Shown: positions 1 through 9,240 of the stretch, piece after piece
How the letters are laid out: each line of letters starts with the position of its first letter
Numbering within the stretch: position 1 is the first letter of the stretch
Origin: Aquimonas sp041395245
Lineage (GTDB): Bacteria > Pseudomonadota > Gammaproteobacteria > Xanthomonadales > Xanthomonadaceae
Length of the DNA: 64,000 bases
Direction: 5' to 3'
Assembly: GCA_041395245.1 (NCBI GenBank)
Contig: JAWLAY010000007.1
Coordinates: forward strand, 186,001-250,000
Position numbers and translations under genes: made by a program
Notes under the pieces: generated by a model
What the model was told of the DNA's origin: nothing
What the model saw: only the letters and a program-made list of their open reading frames with translations
Databases searched by the model: none

Positions 1-1
1 G

Positions 2-607
2 CGCGGCGTGATGGCACCGGGCGAGTTTCTTGGCGTTGCCGACGAGAGCGGTCTACTGGAGGCCATCGACTGGCAGGTGTTCCGCAAGGCCTGCATCGCG
101 TTGCCCAACTTGCCGCAGACTCAAGCCTACATCACCCTCAATGTGTCGCCGCGCCATTTCCAGGAAGACCGTTTCGCGGAACGCTTCCTGGGCCTGCTCG
201 ACGAGCTGGAGGTTCCGCATCAGCGCGTGCGGGTCGAGCTCACCGAAGGCACCTTGTTGCGTCATCCAATGAAGGTACGCAGCAGTCTGGAGCGTCTGAT
301 CCAGTTTGGTGTCCACACCGCACTCGACGATTTTGGCACCGGCTATTCCTCGTTGAGCTATCTGCACCAGTTCCCGCTTCAGATGCTGAAGATCGACCGC
401 TCCTTTGTCACCGCGCTGGATGAGGATGACGGCAGCAGCGGGACGGCCATCGTCAGTGCCATTCTGGCCATGGCGGCCTCGCTGGACCTTCAGGTGGTGG
501 CCGAAGGCATCGAAACCGAGTCGCAACGGCGTCGCCTGATCCACATGGGATGCCGGTACGGGCAGGGTTTTCTGTTTGCGCGTCCGCAGCGCGTCAGCCT
601 GTTGTAG
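2..607 (+). CDS. EAL-domain protein, C-terminal part (5' end outside the window)
   Basis: The reading frame is open from the left edge, so this is the tail of a longer gene. It encodes most of an EAL phosphodiesterase domain, which hydrolyses the second messenger c-di-GMP. The visible motifs are the core NVSPRHF, the ELTEG strand with its metal-binding Glu, the DDFGTGYSSLSYL signature with the catalytic DD pair, the KIDRSFV motif and the late AEGIE motif. The EAL tripeptide itself would lie upstream of the edge. These residues suggest an active enzyme, not a degenerate EAL domain. What precedes it (GGDEF, PAS or sensor domains) cannot be seen. The ATG at position 11 lies inside the domain and is not the start. 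Confidence 0.9.
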   Translation, partial: RGVMAPGEFLGVADESGLLEAIDWQVFRKACIALPNLPQTQAYITLNVSPRHFQEDRFAERFLGLLDELEVPHQRVRVELTEGTLLRHPMKVRSSLERLIQFGVHTALDDFGTGYSSLSYLHQFPLQMLKIDRSFVTALDEDDGSSGTAIVSAILAMAASLDLQVVAEGIETESQRRRLIHMGCRYGQGFLFARPQRVSLL

Positions 608-756
608 GGGTACGCGCGGAATCGTGTCCGATTTCCGCGAGTCGCCGGTTCGACAACATGGCAAGCTGCGGTCCCGTCGTCGCTGTCTTGCTCAGGAGCC
701 TGCGCGGCAGAAGCCGACCGGTCTGCAAAGCCGTCTACGCGGTCCATTATTTCCGC

Positions 757-798
757 CGATTCTTGGTCCATAGCCGTGCTATGGACCGGCGAATCGTC
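757..798. repeat. Perfect 10-bp hairpin upstream of ada-alkA
   Basis: GGTCCATAGC (765-774) and GCTATGGACC (778-787) are perfectly complementary around a 3-nt loop. Outside them, CGATTC and GAATCG extend the symmetry across a small internal loop. No T-run follows, so it is unlikely to be a simple terminator for the EAL gene. It lies about 75 nt before the ada-alkA start and could be an operator or a leader-RNA structure. The rest of the 608-862 gap shows nothing else recognisable. Confidence 0.5.
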
Positions 799-862
799 GA
801 AAATCTGTCCTCGCGCAGACAACTTTTCGCCTCGATCATTTCTGCCGCGCAGGCTCCTAGCC

Positions 863-2354
863 ATGTCTTTGCTGGATTCCGATATCTGCTATCGCCAACT
901 GTGCGCCCGCGACGCGGTCGCCGACGGTCGCTTCTTTGTGGCGGTGCGCACCACGGGTGTGTATTGCCGTCCGATTTGCCCGGCGCGCACACCACGCCGC
1001 GAGAACTGCGACTTTCATCGGACTGCGGCCGCCGCAGAGCAGGCGGGCTATCGACCCTGTTTGCGCTGCCGGCCGGAGTTGGCACCGGCGCATTGGCCCG
1101 TGCTCGACAGCGAGTCACGCCTGGGACGCGCCCTCGCGCTGATGTCCGACGGCATCATGGAGCGCGGCGGTGTGGCGGCCCTCGCTGAAGCCATGCGGTT
1201 GGGCCCGCGGCAGTTGGGTCGCCTGTTCAATGCCGAGCTGGGCGTGACACCTTCGGCGCTATGGCAGACCCAGCGTTTGCTGTTGGCCAAGCAACTGCTG
1301 CATGACAGCGCGCTGTCGATCACCGACATCGCCATGGCAGCGGGTTTTCGCAGCCTGCGTCGCTTCAATGAGCATTTTCTGGCGGTCCACGGACAGCCTC
1401 CTAGCCGTTTGCGCCGACAACGCGCTGCACCAACGGGATTGCCATTGCGATTGGGCTATCGGGGCGCGTATGACTGGCAGGCGATGCTGGATTTTCTGCG
1501 TATGCGCGCCTGGTCGGGCATGGAAGTCATTGCGTCGGGGTGTTACCACCGCGCGGTGATGTTCGATGGCGTCGTCGGCGCATTGCGGGTCAGCCATCTG
1601 CCGCATCGCCAGGCGCTGCAGGTGGAATGGCACGGTGTGGCGCCGCGGCGTTTGCCGACGCTGCTGCGCAAGGTGCGACGCCTGTTCGATCTGGATGCGG
1701 ATCTACCGAGCATCGAGGCTCATTTGCGTGCCGATCCTGCGCTGGCGGCGCGCATCGACGCGCGTCCCGGATTGCGCCTGCCGGGCGCGTGGTCGGTGTT
1801 CGAAGCGGGTTTGCGCGCGCTGCTGGGACAGCAGATCACGGTGAGTGCGGCGCGTCGCCTGGGCGACAGTCTGCTCGGACGCATGCGCCGCTCTGCAGCC
1901 GGGACTGCCATGGGGGTTTGCATCGCGTTCTGCCTGAGCCGTCGAAGGTATTGCCCGAGGACTTGCGTCCGTTGCGCAGCCGCAGGCGCGGCGTCAGGCG
2001 ATCGCACAATGGCGTTTCATCAGGCATCGCCCTCGGCGATTCGGCAGCGCGGGACGATCACTGCAGGACTGCAAGTGCCTGCTGGATCGGCCCGGCATCG
2101 GCGACCGGACGCGCACTACACCAGCTACGCGGCTTGCGCGAACCCGATGCCTTTCCTGGCCAGTGATATCGGCCGGTACAGGCGATGAGCGCAGCCGATC
2201 AGCCGCGCATGGATGCGGCCAGTTTGCGCCTGCAAGCCGAAAGTTGGCGCCCATGGCGGGCCTACGCGCCCAACATCTCTGGGCGAGCGATACCGATTTC
2301 GCCCTGGTTCAGAATCCGGACCCGATCAATCAGGAGCCAGACCATGTCCGTTGA
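863..2354 (+). pseudogene. Ada/AraC-AlkA fusion (alkylation repair), frame broken several times
   Basis: The architecture is that of the Ada-AlkA fusion: an Ada metal-binding domain, an AraC-type helix-turn-helix and an AlkA 3-methyladenine glycosylase. The Ada part has the four zinc ligands Cys35, Cys39, Cys66 and Cys69; Cys35 would be the methyl-phosphotriester acceptor. The HTH lies at about residues 85-185, the AlkA N-domain begins near 195, and the HhH region starts with LLGQQITVSAARRLGD. From about position 1885 the homologous sequence jumps between frames: LPWG, then LHRVLPEPS, then QARRQAIAQW, then GIGD, then LREPDAFP, then AESWRPWRAYA, then QHLWAS. That is at least five single-base breaks before the restored stop at 2354. 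The expected end overlaps the ogt start by 11 nt, suggesting a coupled repair operon. The choice between real decay and sequence error is open. Confidence 0.75.
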
Positions 2355-2870
2355 GTTGTATCGCGAAACCCTTGCCACCCCGATCGGCAAGCTCATCCTG
2401 CTGACGGATGCACAAGGCCATGCGCGCGCTGGACTGGTGGGACTACGCGACACGCATGGAAACCTGCTGACCGCCAGTACCGCAAGGCGGGACATCAGCG
2501 CGACACGCGCCGAGACGCAGGCCTGCGCCAAGTGCGTGCCTATTTCGTGGGTGATCTGGGCGCGCTGGACTGGTGCAGGTCGTCACGGCAGGCACTCCAC
2601 CCAGCAAACCGTGGCACAGTGTTACGCGCGATTCCGGTCGGGCAGGCGGACAGCGCGACTGGCGGAACATCTGGGTTTTGCGGGTAGTGCGCGCGCGGTG
2701 GGGCTCGGCCAGCTGGCGCCAATCCGGTCAGTTCGATCCTGCCCTGTCACCGCGTGATCGGTGCCAATGGGGCAACTCACCGGCTATGCCGGTGGCATCG
2801 AAGCGCAGCGCTGGCTGCTTGAACACGAGGGCGTACTGCCGCGCAGCCCTTGTGCGGACACAGCAATGTC
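2344..2870 (+). pseudogene. ogt: Methylated-DNA-[protein]-cysteine S-methyltransferase, frame broken
   Basis: The N-terminus (MSVELYRETLATPIGKLIL) and the active-site PCHRVIGANG at about 2743-2770 identify an O6-alkylguanine-DNA alkyltransferase; the Cys in PCHR accepts the alkyl group. Homology moves between all three frames: LDWWDYATRME continues the N-terminus in another frame, VRAYFVGDLGALDW in a further one, and GQLTGYAGGIEAQRWLLEHE follows PCHRV after one surplus G in a GGGG run at about 2770. The start ATG at 2344 lies 11 nt inside the end of the restored ada-alkA frame, so the two were probably co-translated. The exact 3' end is uncertain because the frame is lost. All functional motifs survive, which is unusual for an old pseudogene. 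Confidence 0.72.
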
Positions 2871-2942
2871 GGCAGGCGATTGGCACAGACCGGCGATACC
2901 AGCGCCGGATGACGTGGACGGCTGGACGCAGACGGCCCGCGA

Positions 2943-3245
2943 TCAGGCGCTCACATCTAGCAGGCGTGCCGAGCATCTCGTCCTGGGTCTGAGGTTGACC
3001 ATGTTCGCCTTGACGGCGTAACTGGCGGATTTGGCGTTCAGCAGATCGGCCGTGTAGTCACCGAACGGGTTGCCGGGGGCCTCGGTAACCGAGCCGCGCA
3101 CACCGCCGCCGTTCTGCGACAGCGGCACGACTTGCTGTCGGGCGTAACCGGCAGTCTGCGCGTTGGCGATGTTGTTGGCGGCCACGCCAAGGGCGAGCTG
3201 AGCGGTGCTGATGCCAGAGGTGGCAATGGACGAGACGCTGTTCAT
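2943..3245 (-). CDS. Small flagellar-rod-like protein
   Basis: A 100-aa protein resembling the short, stand-alone flagellar basal-body rod-type proteins. It begins MNSVSSIATSGISTAQLAL and carries the family's ANNIANAQTAGYARQ segment and a C-terminal ANMVNL...LLDVSA. Rod and hook proteins use these two segments as an axial coiled-coil, and they are secreted without a signal peptide. The stretch between ANMVNL and LLDVSA reads RPRTRCSAR, whereas the family expects something like RTQDEMLGT. That reading appears when one base is restored in the AGACCC run (about 2990) and one removed near 2965. A minus/plus indel pair has therefore scrambled about nine residues. No other flagellar gene is nearby, so its job is unclear. 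Confidence 0.7.
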   Translation of the reverse strand: MNSVSSIATSGISTAQLALGVAANNIANAQTAGYARQQVVPLSQNGGGVRGSVTEAPGNPFGDYTADLLNAKSASYAVKANMVNLRPRTRCSARLLDVSA

Positions 3246-3355
3246 GGCGGCTCTCCGCAGAAGGAACGGGCGCAGTTTAACGCCGACCCCGGCGGGTTTG
3301 ACTGTGCGGCGCTGCGCAGAAGGTCGCGCCGAGAGTCAGGAGTTTCCCGACAGGC

Positions 3356-4198
3356 TTACTGACGCGGCCCGCGTGGATTGTCCGGCTGCCCGGGCTCGCT
3401 GCTACGCCAGGGATTGATGTCGAGTCCACCGCGACGGGTGTAGCGCGCGTACACCGTCAGCAAATCGGGTTGGCATTGCCGCCACAGATCCAGCCAGATG
3501 CGCTCGACGCAATGCTCGTGAAAATCATTGTGTTGCCGAAAGGCGATCAGGTAGCGCAGCAAGGCTTCGCGATCAAGCTGGCGTCCCCGATAGGCGATTT
3601 GCACACTGGCCCAGTCGGGCTGACCCGTGACCGGGCAATTCGACTTCAGCAGATGCGACACCAGAACTTCGTCGACGATCCGATCAGCGCAGCGCAGTGC
3701 CAGTTGTTCGGGATGTGCGAAGTCATCGATGTCGATGTCGAGTTCATCGATACAGTCGCCTTGCAACGACTGCAGAGGTACTCCTTGCTGCGCCTGCGGA
3801 TCGAACAGGGTCACATCGACCTTTGCTCCGGCCGCCTGCGAAAGATCATCGATCAGACGGGCCTGCAAGGCTTGCATCGACGCCAGGCGGGTCTGGTTGA
3901 AGCCATTGAGATACAGCTTGAACGACTTCGATTCGATCAGGTTCGGCGACTCCGCGGGCACGTCGAAACGCGCCAGTGCCACCTGCGGCTTGCCGCGTGG
4001 GTTCAGCCACGACAGTTCGTAGCCGTTCCAGAGATCGACGCCATGAAACGGCAAGGCATCACCGCCGAGCTGCAGCGCCTCGCGGCTGCGTGCGCGGGGA
4101 ATAGGAAACAGCAGGCCCGGGTCGTACTGGTCGCCGTAGCGAACGGCCTTGCCAAGCGAGGAGGTTTCCGGCGAAGCCGGCTGAGCGAACTGGGTCAT
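3356..4198 (-). CDS. queF: NADPH-dependent 7-cyano-7-deazaguanine reductase
   Basis: QueF reduces preQ0 to preQ1, the last free-base step of queuosine synthesis for tRNA wobble positions. At 280 aa it is the long, two-domain proteobacterial form. The QueF motif ESKSFKLYLNGFNQ (residues 89-102) binds NADPH. Cys188 in LKSNCPVTGQPDW is the residue that forms the thioimide with the nitrile. The start at 4198 gives MTQFAQPASPETSSLG, typical of the family. The gene runs divergently from the amidohydrolase gene with a gap of about 120 nt. Nothing odd is seen in the sequence. Confidence 0.95.
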   Translation of the reverse strand: MTQFAQPASPETSSLGKAVRYGDQYDPGLLFPIPRARSREALQLGGDALPFHGVDLWNGYELSWLNPRGKPQVALARFDVPAESPNLIESKSFKLYLNGFNQTRLASMQALQARLIDDLSQAAGAKVDVTLFDPQAQQGVPLQSLQGDCIDELDIDIDDFAHPEQLALRCADRIVDEVLVSHLLKSNCPVTGQPDWASVQIAYRGRQLDREALLRYLIAFRQHNDFHEHCVERIWLDLWRQCQPDLLTVYARYTRRGGLDINPWRSSEPGQPDNPRGPRQ

Positions 4199-4319
4199 GC
4201 CGCAAGTCTAGTATCTCTGCGCGTGAAAGCGGGGCATCGAGCCGCCCTGCATGACCATCAGCAGCTTGAACTTGTGCCTGCCTGGGTTACGCTCCCCGGC
4301 TCACGAAGGGGAGTTCGTC

Positions 4320-7300
4320 ATGCGATTGAATCCGTTGTTTTCTGCGTTGCTCGTCGGTTTGGCCCTGGGGAGTGCGGCGGCTTCGGCAGCCAAGCCGGAG
4401 GCTGAGCCGAAGTGGGATGTGAACGCCGCACACGGTGAAACCCGACAGGTGCGTTTTGCCACCAGCGAAGGCACCTGGATGAGCGTTGATGTCAGTCCGG
4501 ATGGCCAGCAGCTGGTGTTCGATCTGCTGGGCGATTTGTACCTGCTGCCGATCAACGGCGGTGAGGCCAAGCGGGTGACACACGGTCTGGCCTTCGATGT
4601 ACAGCCGCGCTTTTCGCCGGATGGCCGGGAGATTTCCTTCACCTCGGATCGTGGTGGTGGCAACAACATCTGGCGCATGCCATTGGCGAATGGCGCGCCG
4701 GTCGCGGTCACCAACGAAGACTTTCGCCTGACCAACAATGCGGAGTGGACGCCGGACGGCGACTATCTGATCGCGCGCAAGCATTTCACCGGCGAACGCT
4801 CGCTGGGCGCGGGTGAGTTGTGGATGTACCACCGCAGTGGTGGCAGCGGCTTGCAGTTGACCCAGCAGAAGAACGATCAGCAGGACCTCGGCGAACCGGC
4901 CATCAGTCCCGACGGGCGCTACGTCTACTACTCGGAAGACGTCACCGCCGGTCCGTACTTCCAGTACAACAAGAATCCACACGACGGCATTTATGCGATC
5001 AAGCGACTGGATCGCCAGACCGGTGAGACCGACGTGCTGCTCAGCGGCGCGGGCGGTGCGGTGCGGCCACAGCCGTCACCCGACGGCAAATCGCTGGCCT
5101 TCGTGCGCCGTGTGCGCGAGAAGTCGGTACTGCATGTGATGGATCTGGAAAGTGGCGATGTGCGCCCGGTGTGGGATGGCCTGAACCACGATCAGCAGGA
5201 GGGCTGGGCGATTTTCGGCCCGTATCCGGGTTTCGACTGGACGCCCGACAGCAGTCAGGTGGTGATCTGGGCGCAGGGCGGTTTGTGGAAGATTCACGTC
5301 GCCAGCGGCGAAGCGGAACGGATTCCCTTTACGGCGCAGGTTGATCAAACCGTCACCGAGCCGTTGCGCTTCGCGCGAACGCTTGCCGAGGGCAGCTTTA
5401 CACCCAAGATGGTGCGGGATGTCGCCACCAGCCCGGACGGGCAGACCGTCATTTTCCATGCGGCCGGCAAGCTGTATCGCCGCACCTTGCCGGACGGACA
5501 GCCGCAGCGGCTGACCATCGATACCGGCTATTTCGAATACCAGCCGAGTTTCAGCCCCGACGGGCAGACCTTGCTCTACACGCGCTGGGCGGACGACAGT
5601 CTGGTGCAGGTGATGGCACTGAATCTGCTCACCGGCGAGCGTCGCCAGTTGAACGCGCAGCCGGGCTTTTTCTATAGCCCGCGCTTCTCACGGGATGCCA
5701 GCAAGGTCGTGTTTGCACGTTCGGCGGGTAGCGCACTGACCGGTAGCCTGTGGGCGCGCGAGCGTGGCGTGTTCTGGATGCCCGCCGAGGGCGGCGAGCC
5801 GGTGCAGGTCGCCAAGGATGGCTACGAGCCACAATTCAGCGCCGACGGCACGCGGATCTATTACCTGGTCGGCGGCGGGCTGTCGAAGAAGCTGATGTCG
5901 GTCGGCCTGCATGGCGAAGAACCGCGCGAGGTCTTCAAGCTCAAGTACGCCGACAACCTGATCATCAGCCCGGACGGCCAATGGGTGGTGTTCAACGAAC
6001 TGTTCAATGCCTACCTCGCGCCATTGCCGCAAACCGGCGGCAGCGTCGAATTGTCGAAGGACAGCAAGGCAATTCCGGTGACCCGCATCACGGCGGATGT
6101 CGGCAGCTACCTGCATTGGTCAGCGGATGGTTCTGCGGTGCATTGGATGGTCGGGGACGAGTACTTCACACGGAACCTGAAGGACGCCTTCGCCTTCCTG
6201 CCGGAGGCGCCGAAAACCCTGCCCAAGCCTGCCGACGCACGGGGTGTGGCCTTGGGCCTGCAGTTGCCGGTGTATCGACCCAACGAGCGCGTCGCCTTCA
6301 CGCACGCGCGGATCATCACCATGCGCGATGCCGAAAAGACCCAGGAAGTCATCGAAGACGGCACGTTGATTGTGGAAGGCGACCAGATCGTCGCCGTTGG
6401 GCCGGGCAGCAGCGTGGCGATTCCCGAAGGTGCACGGGTCATCGACGCCACCGGCAAGACCCTGATGCCCGGCATCGTCGACGCGCATGCGCACGCGGCG
6501 CACTTCGGACAAGGCGTGATTCCGCAGCAGAATTGGGCCTACTACGCCAATCTCGCGTTTGGCATCACCGCCATGCACGACCCGTCGGCGACCACCGAGT
6601 TCGTGTTCTCGCAGGCGGAGTTGGTGCAGGCCGGCGAGATGGTGGGACCGCGCGTGTTTTCCACGGGCACCATCCTGTATGGCGCCGATGGTGACTTCAA
6701 GGCGGTGGTCAACTCACTGGATGATGCGCGCTCGCACCTGCGCCGCATGCAGGCAAACGGCGCCTTCAGCGTGAAAAGCTACAACCAGCCGCGCCGAGAG
6801 CAACGTCAGCAGATCAATCAGGCGGCGCGCGAGCTGGGCATGCTGGTCGTCGAGGAGGGCGGATCAACTTTCTTCCACAACCTGACCATGGTGCTGGACG
6901 GCGTGACCACCATCGAACACAACCTGCCGATCGCGCCGCTGTATGGCGACGTCATCAATCTGTGGAAGGCCACCGATGTGCGCAATACACCGACCCTGGT
7001 CGTCAGCTACGGTGGCTTGTCCGGCGAATACTGGTGGTATGCGCGCGACAAGGTGTGGGAAGAACCCCGTCTGAATCGTTTCTTCCCGAAGGAGACGCTG
7101 GACGCCCGCAGCATCCGACGCGAGATCGCACCGGATTGGGACTACTACCACATCGAAGTGGCCAAGGCCGCCAAGTCGTTGCGCGATGCAGGCGTCAAGA
7201 TCCAGGTCGGTGGGCACGGACAACTGCAGGGACTCGCGCCACACTGGGAGATCTGGATGCTGACCCAGGGCGGCTTCAGCAACTTCGAAGCGCTACGCGC

Positions 7301-7616
7301 GGCGACCATCGATGGTGCCGACGAAATCGGTTTCGGCAAGCAGCTCGGCTCGCTGGAAGTGGGCAAGAAAGCCGACCTCGTGCTGCTGAATGGCGATCCG
7401 CTGCAGGACATCCGCGACAGCGCCGCGACCGCCATGGTGATGGTCGGCGGGCGCTTGTTTGACGTGGCGCAGGACATGGCCGAAGTGGGTGGACGCGGTG
7501 CGCTGGCACCACAGTTCTACTGGCAGCGGCATGGTGAAAGTCGCAGCTTTGGGCTGGAGTATGGCCCGACTATGCCCTGTCACTGTCCGAAGTCCGGGGT
7601 GGCGCATTCGCATTGA
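4320..7616 (+). CDS. Exported beta-propeller / amidohydrolase protein
   Basis: About 1,098 aa from the ATG at 4320, preceded by a GAAGGGGAG ribosome site at 4305-4313. Residues 1-24 form a signal peptide ending near ASA, so the protein is periplasmic or secreted. Residues about 30-640 carry many TolB/PD40 propeller strands (SPDGQQLVF, SPDGREISF, SPDGRYVYY, SPDGKSLAF, SPDGQTLLY, SPDGQWVVF). After a linker, residues about 660-1060 form an imidazolonepropionase-like amidohydrolase: GTLIVEGDQIVAVG, the metal-binding PGIVDAHAHAAH near residue 720, TTIEHN, and the closing KKADLVLLNGDPL. The family hydrolyses cyclic or peptide-like amides, but the substrate cannot be read from the sequence. The ORF is open further upstream, but the RBS and signal peptide fix this start. 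A terminator follows at 7655. Confidence 0.88.
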   Translation: MRLNPLFSALLVGLALGSAAASAAKPEAEPKWDVNAAHGETRQVRFATSEGTWMSVDVSPDGQQLVFDLLGDLYLLPINGGEAKRVTHGLAFDVQPRFSPDGREISFTSDRGGGNNIWRMPLANGAPVAVTNEDFRLTNNAEWTPDGDYLIARKHFTGERSLGAGELWMYHRSGGSGLQLTQQKNDQQDLGEPAISPDGRYVYYSEDVTAGPYFQYNKNPHDGIYAIKRLDRQTGETDVLLSGAGGAVRPQPSPDGKSLAFVRRVREKSVLHVMDLESGDVRPVWDGLNHDQQEGWAIFGPYPGFDWTPDSSQVVIWAQGGLWKIHVASGEAERIPFTAQVDQTVTEPLRFARTLAEGSFTPKMVRDVATSPDGQTVIFHAAGKLYRRTLPDGQPQRLTIDTGYFEYQPSFSPDGQTLLYTRWADDSLVQVMALNLLTGERRQLNAQPGFFYSPRFSRDASKVVFARSAGSALTGSLWARERGVFWMPAEGGEPVQVAKDGYEPQFSADGTRIYYLVGGGLSKKLMSVGLHGEEPREVFKLKYADNLIISPDGQWVVFNELFNAYLAPLPQTGGSVELSKDSKAIPVTRITADVGSYLHWSADGSAVHWMVGDEYFTRNLKDAFAFLPEAPKTLPKPADARGVALGLQLPVYRPNERVAFTHARIITMRDAEKTQEVIEDGTLIVEGDQIVAVGPGSSVAIPEGARVIDATGKTLMPGIVDAHAHAAHFGQGVIPQQNWAYYANLAFGITAMHDPSATTEFVFSQAELVQAGEMVGPRVFSTGTILYGADGDFKAVVNSLDDARSHLRRMQANGAFSVKSYNQPRREQRQQINQAARELGMLVVEEGGSTFFHNLTMVLDGVTTIEHNLPIAPLYGDVINLWKATDVRNTPTLVVSYGGLSGEYWWYARDKVWEEPRLNRFFPKETLDARSIRREIAPDWDYYHIEVAKAAKSLRDAGVKIQVGGHGQLQGLAPHWEIWMLTQGGFSNFEALRAATIDGADEIGFGKQLGSLEVGKKADLVLLNGDPLQDIRDSAATAMVMVGGRLFDVAQDMAEVGGRGALAPQFYWQRHGESRSFGLEYGPTMPCHCPKSGVAHSH

Positions 7617-7654
7617 TACCACTGAAAGTCCAATAGCAAACCACTGATAGACCA

Positions 7655-7689
7655 ATCCCGCTCGAAGCCTTGTCGAGCGGGATTTTTTT
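7655..7689 (+). terminator. Rho-independent terminator after the amidohydrolase gene
   Basis: ATCCCGCTCGA (7655-7665) pairs perfectly with TCGAGCGGGAT (7673-7683) over a 7-nt loop and runs straight into a seven-T tract. It lies 40 nt past the amidohydrolase stop and ahead of the pyruvate kinase promoter region, separating the two transcripts. Confidence 0.9.
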
Positions 7690-7759
7690 CGTCAATACCA
7701 GTGCGCATCGCAGTGCGTCATCGGTACACTCGGCCGTATTCAAACGACCGAGCAAAGCC

Positions 7760-9232
7760 ATGACTCCCAGCCAACAACTGCGTCGCACCAAGATTCTTGC
7801 CACCCTCGGACCGGCGACCGATGCGCCGGGCATGCTGGAGTCGGTGTTGGCCGCAGGCGTGAATGTGGTGCGGCTCAATTTCTCGCACGGTACCGCCGAG
7901 CATCACCGTGCGCGGGCCACCGCGGTTCGTGAGCTGGCGGCCCGTCTGGGACGGGAAATCGGTATCCTCGCTGACCTCGGTGGTCCGAAGATCCGGGTCG
8001 AGAAATTCGCCAACCAGAAGATTCAGCTCAAGAGTGGCCAAGCCTTCGTGCTGGACTGTCGCGCCGACGCGCCGCTGGGTGACGAAACCCGTGTCGGCTG
8101 CAGCTACCTGGGTCTGCCGCAGGACGTCAAGGTTGGCGACACCTTGCTGCTGGATGACGGGCTTATTTCGCTGGAAGTCGTCGCCGTGCAAGGACCGGAG
8201 ATCCACACCCGTGCCATCACCGATGGCCCCTTGTCGGATCGCAAGGGCTTGAACCGGCTTGGTGGCGGCCTGTCGCTGGGTGCCCTGACCGACAAGGATC
8301 GTGCCGATATCCGTACCGCCGCCGAACTGGGCGTCGACTTCATCGCGATCAGTTTCTGCCGCAGTGCCGAGGACATCGAAGAGGCGCGCAGACTTGCGCG
8401 TGCGGCGGGCAGCAATGCACAGATGGTGGCCAAGATCGAACGCGCCGAGGCGATCGCCAACCTGCGCGAGATCGTCGACGCCAGCGAGGTCGTCATGGTG
8501 GCGCGCGGTGATCTCGGCGTCGAGATCGGCGACGCCGAGTTGCCCGGCCTGCAGAAGACCATCATTCGCGAGGCTCTGGAACGTGGGCGCGTGGTCATCA
8601 CCGCCACGCAGATGCTGCAGTCGATGGTCGACAACCCGATCCCAACTCGCGCGGAAGTGCTTGATGTCGCCAACTCGGTGATCGATGGCACCGACGCCGT
8701 GATGTTGTCGGCAGAATCCGCCTCCGGTTCCTGGCCTCAGAAAGCCGTCGAAGCCATGGCGCGTATCTGTCTGGGTGCCGAACGGCAGTTCAAGACCGTC
8801 GCCGATTTCGGCTCGGCGCAGGAGCATCTGGCGCATGTCGATCAGGCGATCGCGATGGGTGCGATGTTTCTGGCCGAACACATCAAGGTCCGCGCCATCA
8901 TCGCGCTGACCGAATCCGGTGGCACGGCGCGCTACCTGTCGCGCTTCCGTAGTGCGGTGCCGATTTTCGGCATGTCGCGTCATGTTGCCGCGCGTCGGCG
9001 CATGTCGATGATGCGCGACGTGCATCCGGTGGATTTCGACAGCGGTGACATGTCGCCGCGCAACGCCGCCCGCGCCGCGGTGGAAAAACTGTTCGGCCTG
9101 GGATTGCTGGCGGTCGGTGACCGCGTGGTGATCACCGCTGGCGACCACATGCAGCAGCATGGCTCCACCAACACCCTGCGTCTGTTGCGTGTCGGCGAGG
9201 GTGGTGTGGCCGAAGGGCTGGGTGAGTTGTAA
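7760..9232 (+). CDS. pyk: Pyruvate kinase
   Basis: A 490-aa cytosolic enzyme converting phosphoenolpyruvate and ADP to pyruvate and ATP. The TIM barrel opens with RRTKILATLGPAT and NVVRLNFSHG, which binds the phosphate. The active-site lysine lies in MVAKIERAEA, followed by the metal-binding VMVARGDLGVEI and the signature ITATQMLQSMV. The C-terminal regulatory domain (about residues 350-490) contains ALTESGGTARYLSRFR. The overall sequence suits the PykA type used by most proteobacteria. The ATG at 7760 gives the usual short N-terminus. The gene stands alone, with a terminator upstream, and ends 8 nt from the convergent photolyase-family gene. Confidence 0.96.
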   Translation: MTPSQQLRRTKILATLGPATDAPGMLESVLAAGVNVVRLNFSHGTAEHHRARATAVRELAARLGREIGILADLGGPKIRVEKFANQKIQLKSGQAFVLDCRADAPLGDETRVGCSYLGLPQDVKVGDTLLLDDGLISLEVVAVQGPEIHTRAITDGPLSDRKGLNRLGGGLSLGALTDKDRADIRTAAELGVDFIAISFCRSAEDIEEARRLARAAGSNAQMVAKIERAEAIANLREIVDASEVVMVARGDLGVEIGDAELPGLQKTIIREALERGRVVITATQMLQSMVDNPIPTRAEVLDVANSVIDGTDAVMLSAESASGSWPQKAVEAMARICLGAERQFKTVADFGSAQEHLAHVDQAIAMGAMFLAEHIKVRAIIALTESGGTARYLSRFRSAVPIFGMSRHVAARRRMSMMRDVHPVDFDSGDMSPRNAARAAVEKLFGLGLLAVGDRVVITAGDHMQQHGSTNTLRLLRVGEGGVAEGLGEL

Positions 9233-9240
9233 GCACCCGC

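Noticed and set aside
757..798. Terminator of the EAL gene
   Set aside because: The hairpin is perfect, but no U-run follows on either strand and it is 150 nt past the stop.
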